From: an uncultured Granulosicoccaceae bacterium
GTDB taxonomy: Bacteria > Pseudomonadota > Gammaproteobacteria > CALCKW01
NCBI GenBank assembly: GCA_937925815.1
Contig: CALAMQ010000008.1
Span: 1-58,288 of the forward strand
Direction of reading: 5' to 3'
Length of the DNA stretch: 58,288 bases
Part shown: positions 53,716 to 58,288 of the stretch, in pieces
How positions within the stretch are numbered: position 1 is the first letter of the stretch
Layout of the letters: every line of letters starts with the position of its first letter
The notes under the pieces: generated by a model
Seen by the model: only the letters and a program-made list of their open reading frames with translations
What the model was told of the DNA's origin: nothing
Databases searched by the model: none
Made by a program: the position numbers and the translations under genes

Positions 53716-55056
53716 TTACTCCAGTGGAGAAACCTCTCCCCACAAGTCGTAGTTGTCGGCCGAGGTCACACGAACTTGCGCGAAATCCCCAACCGCCAAC
53801 GACGCGTGCGGTGTGACGTGAACCACACCGTCGATCTCAGGCGCATCGGCGTAACTGCGCGCCAGCACCACGTCGTCTTCAATCGCATCCACTAGAACGG
53901 TCATTTCGAGACCGACTTTCTGAGCCAATCGCCGCGCACTGACATCGGCAGCACACGCCATGAATCGTTCAAGGCGTTCTTGCTTGAGGGCTTCGGGTAC
54001 AGCGCCGTCCAGGGCATTGGCTTTTGCCCCCTCGACTGGAGAGTAGGCAAAGCAGCCGACACGGTCGAGTTGCGCTTCCTCCACAAAGCTTAGCAAGGAG
54101 TTGAAGTCTTCTTCGGTCTCTCCGGGAAATCCAACAATAAAAGTGCTTCGGATAGCCAATTCGGGGCATCGCTCCCGCCATGCGGTGACGCGTTTGAGTG
54201 TGTTTTCGGCTGCAGCGGGCCGTTTCATCGCGCGTAAAATGCGCGGGCTCGCGTGCTGAAAAGGGATGTCGAGGTACGGCAAGACATGTCCTTCTGCCAT
54301 CAACGGGATCACATCGTCGACATGGGGATAGGGATAAACGTAGTGCAAGCGCACCCAGCTGCCGAGCGTACCGAGCGCTTGGGCCAAATCAAACATCCGG
54401 GTGCGAACAGGTTTGCCACCCCAAAAGCCGGTTTTATACCGTTGATCAACACCGTATGCACTGGTGTCTTGTGACACCACCAGTAGTTCCTTGACGCCGG
54501 CATCCACTAAGCGCTCGGCCTCAGACAGCACATCGCCCACGGGCCTTGAGACCAACTTGCCGCGCATGCTGGGAATGATGCAAAAGGTGCAGTTGTGATT
54601 GCAGCCCTCGGAAATCTTCAAATAGGCGTAGTGTCGAGGAGTGAGCTTCACGCCTTGTGGCGGCATAAGGTCAACGTAAGGATTGTGCGCCGGTGGCGGC
54701 ACATGCTCACGCACAGCCGTCATCACCGCCTCGTACTGTTGTGGTCCGGTCACCGCTAGCACCCCGGGGTGCTCCGCTTCAATCACCTCCGGCTTGACGC
54801 CCAGACAGCCGGTGACAACCACTCGACCGTTCTCCGCTAGCGCCTCACCGATGGCGTCGAGCGACTCGGCCACGGCCGAGTCAATGAACCCACAGGTGTT
54901 GACCACAACCAGCTCCGAGTCCTCATAACTTGGGGAGACTTCATAGCCCTCAGTGCGCAGCTGCGTGAGGATGCGCTCGGAATCCACCAATGCCTTAGGG
55001 CAGCCAAGACTGACAAAACCGATGCGCGGTGCGCGTTGGGATTGGACACTTGCCAT
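53716..55056 (-). CDS. rimO: Ribosomal protein S12 methylthiotransferase
   Basis: This 446-residue radical SAM enzyme adds a methylthio group to Asp of ribosomal protein S12. The N-terminal UPF0004 domain has [14 protein letters not shown] with Cys19 and [15 protein letters not shown] with Cys55, plus VVTGCLG (Cys84), which bind one 4Fe-4S cluster. The radical SAM motif [12 protein letters not shown] has Cys152, Cys156 and Cys159. A C-terminal TRAM-like domain binds RNA or protein. I chose ATG 55056; an upstream frame adds 25 non-conserved residues. Confidence 0.95.
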   Translation of the reverse strand: MASVQSQRAPRIGFVSLGCPKALVDSERILTQLRTEGYEVSPSYEDSELVVVNTCGFIDSAVAESLDAIGEALAENGRVVVTGCLGVKPEVIEAEHPGVLAVTGPQQYEAVMTAVREHVPPPAHNPYVDLMPPQGVKLTPRHYAYLKISEGCNHNCTFCIIPSMRGKLVSRPVGDVLSEAERLVDAGVKELLVVSQDTSAYGVDQRYKTGFWGGKPVRTRMFDLAQALGTLGSWVRLHYVYPYPHVDDVIPLMAEGHVLPYLDIPFQHASPRILRAMKRPAAAENTLKRVTAWRERCPELAIRSTFIVGFPGETEEDFNSLLSFVEEAQLDRVGCFAYSPVEGAKANALDGAVPEALKQERLERFMACAADVSARRLAQKVGLEMTVLVDAIEDDVVLARSYADAPEIDGVVHVTPHASLAVGDFAQVRVTSADNYDLWGEVSPLE

Positions 55057-55104
55057 GATCAGACACTCACCGTTCAATTGGGTGTTTGGAAACCCGATAG
55101 GATA

Positions 55105-55120
55105 CCGCGTTGCGACGCGG
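55105..55120. promoter_or_regulatory. Perfect hairpin in the rimO leader
   Basis: CCGCGT/ACGCGG (55105-55120) is a perfect 6-bp stem with a TGCG loop, 48 bp upstream of the rimO start in the 170-bp gap after pgpA. No T-run follows it. It may be a terminator for pgpA, a leader structure, or an operator. Confidence 0.35.
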
Positions 55121-55226
55121 CTAGAGTCCACAAAACGCTGTGTTCGAGCGCTAAGTCAATGACACAGAACGCATCGCGGGCCGGGCTTGTCAAGTAGCCA
55201 TGCAGCACAAGACGATTTCTGGCGCA

Positions 55227-55712
55227 CTAAAGCGAAGGCAGAAGGCCTGAACCCACAATCAACGCCAACACAAGACCCGCAAACAAACCGGCAACGACGT
55301 CATCAACCATGATCCCAAGCCCGCCGTCGACCTGGCGGTCAAGCCAGCGGATTGGCCAGGGTTTGATGATGTCAAACAGCCTAAAGAGCGCGAATCCGAG
55401 CAACACATTGACCCAAGTCATCGGTGCAAACAGCAAGGTGATCCACACGCCGACAAATTCGTCCCAGACGATTGCTGGGTGATCGTGCACACCGAGCGCT
55501 TTGGCGGTGTAGTCACACAGATGTACCCCGACCACAGCGGCTGCAGCAACCAGCGCCCAACTCAAGGTGATCGGTAGCTGGCCAAGCAACACCGCAAATG
55601 GCAGCGCGGCCAAAGTGCCCCAAGTGCCCGGTGCCGGCCGCAGTAAACCGCTGCCAAAGCCAAGGCCCAGCAGACAGCGGGGATCGCGCAATGCAGTGGG
55701 GCCAAGCTTCAC
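55227..55712 (-). CDS. pgpA: Phosphatidylglycerophosphatase A
   Basis: This 161-residue inner-membrane phosphatase dephosphorylates phosphatidylglycerophosphate. The start is GTG 55712, overlapping the thiL stop by 4 nt (GTGA). The family motifs are FGSGLLRPAPGTWGTLAALP, the middle VHDHPAIVWDEFVGVWITL with the catalytic acids, and FRLFDIIKPWPIRWLDRQV followed by GGLGIMVDDVVAGL. Three or four helices are predicted. It closes the ribB-ribH-nusB-thiL-pgpA operon. Confidence 0.95.
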   Translation of the reverse strand: MKLGPTALRDPRCLLGLGFGSGLLRPAPGTWGTLAALPFAVLLGQLPITLSWALVAAAAVVGVHLCDYTAKALGVHDHPAIVWDEFVGVWITLLFAPMTWVNVLLGFALFRLFDIIKPWPIRWLDRQVDGGLGIMVDDVVAGLFAGLVLALIVGSGLLPSL

Positions 55713-56689
55713 AGAATGATGTCGGTTGTGCCGGTGAAATGCCGCCAGCCACGACTCGGCAGCTGTGTCACCTGAGCACGCGCACTGATGCCGCGCACGC
55801 CAGGCTCGGCATCGACGGTACCAATGGCGGTGACTCGCCCCATCACCGGCGGCAAGTTGGCCAAGCGCGCCGCGACGGTCGCGGACGGCGGCGCGGTGAA
55901 GCACAGCTCAAAATCACCGCTGCCATAGAGCGCCAAATCCAACCCGGCCACGCCGAGCTCCGCCACGGCTGCCGGCAGCGGCAGCGCGTCAAGTTTGACT
56001 GATGCACCGACACCACTTGCGTGCGCCAATTCGGCCACGGCCGCACTGAGTCCCTGTGACACGTTGCAGCAGCTGGAGGCAAAGCTTGCGATGTAACGTC
56101 CCATGCCGATGCGCGGCACGGGCGATCGCCAGCGGCGCTGGCAGTCCGGGTCAAGTGGGTTTCCGCGCTGCAGGGCGTCTGTGCAATGCGCGACGCCACC
56201 GAGCTCACCAGAGACATAAATAATGTCTCCCTCTCGCGCACCGCGTGGGTGCAACGTGAGGTCGTGTTCCACCAATCCCTGGAGTTGGATGCAAACCGTC
56301 AGAGGGCCACGCTGAAATTGTCCGGCGACAAGTTGCAACTGTGTCGCCTCGGCAAGCGACGACAGGCGTTCGGCGAAACGGGTCAACCACGCGCTGTCAC
56401 CCCCTGGCACCGTGGCGCTGACCACCGCCCACGCAGGCAGCGCTCCGCGCGCGGCGAGCGCAGAGGCCACCTGACAGAACGCCAGGCTCGCTGCGCGCTC
56501 GGCAGTCTCACCGGCAGTCAGTTGCACCCCACTCTGTAGCAAACACGGCGGCGTTGAGACCAAATGCATGCCCTGCGGAACGTCCATCAGCGACGCGGCA
56601 GACTCACCACCGGAGAGCTCTATTGGGTAACGTGCCGACTCTCGACTGCGCGCAAAGCGCTCGGCAACATTGACCCACTCAGCGCTCAC
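55709..56689 (-). CDS. thiL: ThiL-like protein, probably catalytically inactive
   Basis: This 326-residue protein occupies the ThiL slot (thiamine-phosphate kinase, making TPP) and retains much of the framework, for example LPAWAVVSATVPGGDSAWL, the GPLTVCIQLQGLV strand and the final GSGDFELCFTAPP block. The usual active-site motifs are changed. GDDxA becomes GGESAASL (27-34), STDTxVxGxHF becomes STPPCLLQSGVQL, and NLSD becomes QVAS (73-76). GGDTxxG becomes AGQFQRG, and SDGL becomes SQGL (211-214). Metal-binding aspartates are therefore missing. The frame is intact and overlaps nusB by 4 nt and pgpA by 4 nt. Confidence 0.88.
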   Translation of the reverse strand: MSAEWVNVAERFARSRESARYPIELSGGESAASLMDVPQGMHLVSTPPCLLQSGVQLTAGETAERAASLAFCQVASALAARGALPAWAVVSATVPGGDSAWLTRFAERLSSLAEATQLQLVAGQFQRGPLTVCIQLQGLVEHDLTLHPRGAREGDIIYVSGELGGVAHCTDALQRGNPLDPDCQRRWRSPVPRIGMGRYIASFASSCCNVSQGLSAAVAELAHASGVGASVKLDALPLPAAVAELGVAGLDLALYGSGDFELCFTAPPSATVAARLANLPPVMGRVTAIGTVDAEPGVRGISARAQVTQLPSRGWRHFTGTTDIIL

Positions 56690-57150
56690 GTGCGGCCCTT
56701 GCGGGTCTCGGCGGCCCGCAGGTGCTTGGCCAGCTTGTCGAGCACACCATTGATGTACTTGTGCCCTTCCTCGGCGCCAAACATCTTGGCGAGCTCGACC
56801 GATTCATTGATTACGACGCGGTACGGCACATCGAGCCGGTTGATAAATTCCCAGGTTCCGGTGCGCAACACGGCGCGCTCGATTGGGTCGAGCTGATCGA
56901 CCGGACGATCCAAGCATTTCTCGTATTGCGCATCGAGGCTGGTCACAGCGCCGGCGACTCCGCGCACGGTTTGCTCGAAGAAGTCGAAATCCACTTCCAT
57001 GCGACCGGGCTCGCGCTCTATGCACTGCGTGACAATGTCACCCACATTGTCCGCGGTGAGGTCCCATTGATACAGCGCCTGAATCGCGAGTCGACGCGCC
57101 GCGCGCCGACCGTTGGTGTGGCTGCCACCACTTGCGGCAGCTTCGCTCAC
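56686..57150 (-). CDS. nusB: Transcription antitermination factor NusB
   Basis: This 154-residue RNA-binding protein joins NusE at boxA in ribosomal operon antitermination. The helical family pattern is clear: [18 protein letters not shown] at the N-terminus, [38 protein letters not shown] in the middle, and [16 protein letters not shown] at the end. The N-terminal extension (about 1-15) is Ser/Gly-rich. It overlaps both ribH and thiL by 4 nt. Confidence 0.95.
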   Translation of the reverse strand: MSEAAASGGSHTNGRRAARRLAIQALYQWDLTADNVGDIVTQCIEREPGRMEVDFDFFEQTVRGVAGAVTSLDAQYEKCLDRPVDQLDPIERAVLRTGTWEFINRLDVPYRVVINESVELAKMFGAEEGHKYINGVLDKLAKHLRAAETRKGRT

Positions 57151-57617
57151 AATTGGCGCACCACGTTGATCATTTCAATCAACACAGACCCAGCCTCGCT
57201 GCCTTTGTTTCCAGCTTTGCTGCCAGCGCGTTCGATCGCTTGTTCAATGTTTTCGGTGGTCAGCACGGCGTTGATCACCGGCACACTGTGTTCCAGCGAT
57301 ACCTGTGCAAGCCCCTTGTTGCAGCCGTCGGCAACCGCTTCGTAGTGAGTGGTCGAGCCACGAATCACCGCGCCGAGCGCGATCAAGCCGTCGTACTCAC
57401 CGCTCGCGGCCATTTTGTCGAGCACCAACGGCAGTTCGAACGCACCGGGCACACGTACCACAGTGACCTCGGCAGTCTCGACGCCACCTCGGCGCAGGCT
57501 GTCGAGCGCGCCTGCGAGCAAGCTCTCAACAACGAAGGCATTGAAACGGGCGACGGCGATGCCGACTTTGGCGCCGTCAATTGACAGCTTGCCTTCGATC
57601 AATCGGTAGTCAGTCAT
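57147..57617 (-). CDS. ribH: 6,7-dimethyl-8-ribityllumazine synthase
   Basis: This 156-residue enzyme condenses 3,4-dihydroxy-2-butanone phosphate with the ribitylaminouracil to make lumazine in riboflavin synthesis. It shows [16 protein letters not shown], the [16 protein letters not shown] segment, and [17 protein letters not shown] with the catalytic His. [22 protein letters not shown] is the typical C-terminal motif. It lies 9 bp downstream of ribB and overlaps nusB by 4 nt. Confidence 0.96.
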   Translation of the reverse strand: MTDYRLIEGKLSIDGAKVGIAVARFNAFVVESLLAGALDSLRRGGVETAEVTVVRVPGAFELPLVLDKMAASGEYDGLIALGAVIRGSTTHYEAVADGCNKGLAQVSLEHSVPVINAVLTTENIEQAIERAGSKAGNKGSEAGSVLIEMINVVRQL

Positions 57618-57626
57618 GAGGCGTCC

Positions 57627-58288
57627 TCAGGGTTCGACAAATTCAGTGAGTTCGAGATCAAAGCCGGCCAGACCGTGAAAGGTCTTAGGCGAGCTCAACA
57701 AACGCATTCGGCGCACTCCGAGATCTGAGAGGATCTGCGCGCCGATACCGAGCGTGCGGTAGTTGTCATCGGGGTCACCGCCGTCAGCCTGGAGGTCACC
57801 ACCGAGTTGCAATTGCTGGATTCGCCGCGCGAGGTCGCCAGCCTGAGCGGGTGGACGCACGAGTAACACCACGCCCTCGCCCTCCTCGGCAACACGCGAC
57901 AGCGCCTGGCGCAACGACCAACTTCCAGGCGACACCGCGCCGAGCGCGTCGCAAAGTAGATCCTCGACCTGCACACGCACCAAGGTCGGCTCCTCCGCAC
58001 GCGGTGTGCCACGCACCAACGCGAGGTGCAGGCCGTTCTCCATCACGTCTTGATAGGCCAGCAACTGAAACGGACCGTGCTCGGTCTGTAACTGGCACTC
58101 GGCCACGCGCTCGACGGTGCGCTCGTTGGCCATGCGGTAGCGAATCAGGTCATCGATGGTGCCGATTTTGATGTCATGCTCGCGGGCGAACACTTCGAGG
58201 TCCGCGCGACGCGCCATGCTGCCGTCATCATTGAGTATTTCAACAATTGTTGCGGCGGGCTCAAAGCCCGCCAAGCGCGCGAGATCAC
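57627..58288 (-). CDS. ribB: RibB: DHBP synthase end with a degenerate GTP cyclohydrolase II domain (5' end outside window)
   Basis: The frame continues past the window edge, so only the last 220 or so residues are visible. The first part is the end of the dihydroxybutanone-phosphate synthase domain (DLARLAGFEPAATIVEILND and the DGSMARRADLEVFAREH block, then GTIDDLIRYR). The remainder is a GTP cyclohydrolase II-like domain in which the zinc-binding Cys residues and the RQEGRG loop are gone: the matching stretches read GAVSPGSWSLRQ and VRPPAQAGDL. The later GIGAQILSDLGVRRMRLLSS strand is kept. This resembles RibB proteins of other gammaproteobacteria that carry a non-functional second domain. 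Confidence 0.9.
   Translation of the reverse strand, partial: DLARLAGFEPAATIVEILNDDGSMARRADLEVFAREHDIKIGTIDDLIRYRMANERTVERVAECQLQTEHGPFQLLAYQDVMENGLHLALVRGTPRAEEPTLVRVQVEDLLCDALGAVSPGSWSLRQALSRVAEEGEGVVLLVRPPAQAGDLARRIQQLQLGGDLQADGGDPDDNYRTLGIGAQILSDLGVRRMRLLSSPKTFHGLAGFDLELTEFVEP

Noticed and set aside
1-58288. tRNA, rRNA, CRISPR array, insertion sequence or prophage
   Set aside because: I looked for cloverleaf-like TTCGA blocks, repeat-spacer patterns, transposase motifs and phage structural genes in the gaps and coding regions and found none; a tool search could still reveal small RNAs.

Overview
This window reads as chromosomal DNA of a free-living, probably marine or aquatic gammaproteobacterium with moderately high GC. 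The evidence is the gene set: CmoB, the CsiV protein after Mfd, an E. coli-type GshA, ExoI (SbcB), a DUF2058/YaiL protein, a ComEC-ExbBD-MsbA-LpxK-KdsB envelope operon, LolD with a single LolC-type permease, a fused TRAP permease and the RibB-RibH-NusB-ThiL-PgpA cluster. I see no tRNA, rRNA, CRISPR array, insertion sequence or prophage. Coding density is very high and many genes overlap by 4-14 nt.

Layout. 1-2563: tRNA wobble-uridine modification (cmoB 3' part, an unknown gene, stand-alone mnmD). 2893-4210: a histidine phosphatase facing an HD-domain protein. 4363-9853: ugd, a MATE exporter overlapping murB, and two TPM-domain proteins. 9920-14057: a MarR regulator, a MoxR ATPase with a CoxE-like VWA protein, and an MFS carrier. 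14115-19795 (minus): a FixL/FixJ-like two-component system followed by a PLP aminotransferase and an unusual double-receiver protein with a broken GGDEF domain. 19901-26110: a phosphoribosyltransferase, a lipoprotein, the coupled pair gshA-moeA, an esterase and a small FHA protein. 26403-31140: yaiL, sbcB, a small membrane protein, bpt and an adenylate cyclase.

31263-38948 (minus) is one envelope-biogenesis operon, transcribed comEC-exbB-exbD-msbA-lpxK-kdsB-nudF. 38995-41497 holds a DUF2062 protein and lolC-lolD. 41585-44119 holds a fused TRAP permease with a 48-residue signal-peptide ORF where a binding-protein gene would be expected. 44389-52494 (plus): mfd-csiV, then DUF1800-DUF1501, then a VWA protein and a membrane J-domain protein. 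52501-58288 (minus): a HAD phosphatase, GtrA, RimO, and the riboflavin/NusB/thiamine/phosphatidylglycerol cluster.

The most striking observation is that the ThiL homologue in the conserved ribH-nusB-thiL-pgpA cluster keeps its fold-level similarity, reading frame and translational coupling but has lost nearly all metal/substrate-binding aspartates, so it looks like a pseudo-enzyme. Other items worth attention are the unknown protein between two wobble-U34 methyltransferases, the VWA/J-domain pair downstream of DUF1800/DUF1501, the pseudo-receiver/receiver/broken-GGDEF protein, the signal-peptide microprotein beside the TRAP permease, and several nested inverted repeats in intergenic DNA. All functional calls rest on reading motifs by eye; no database search was run.
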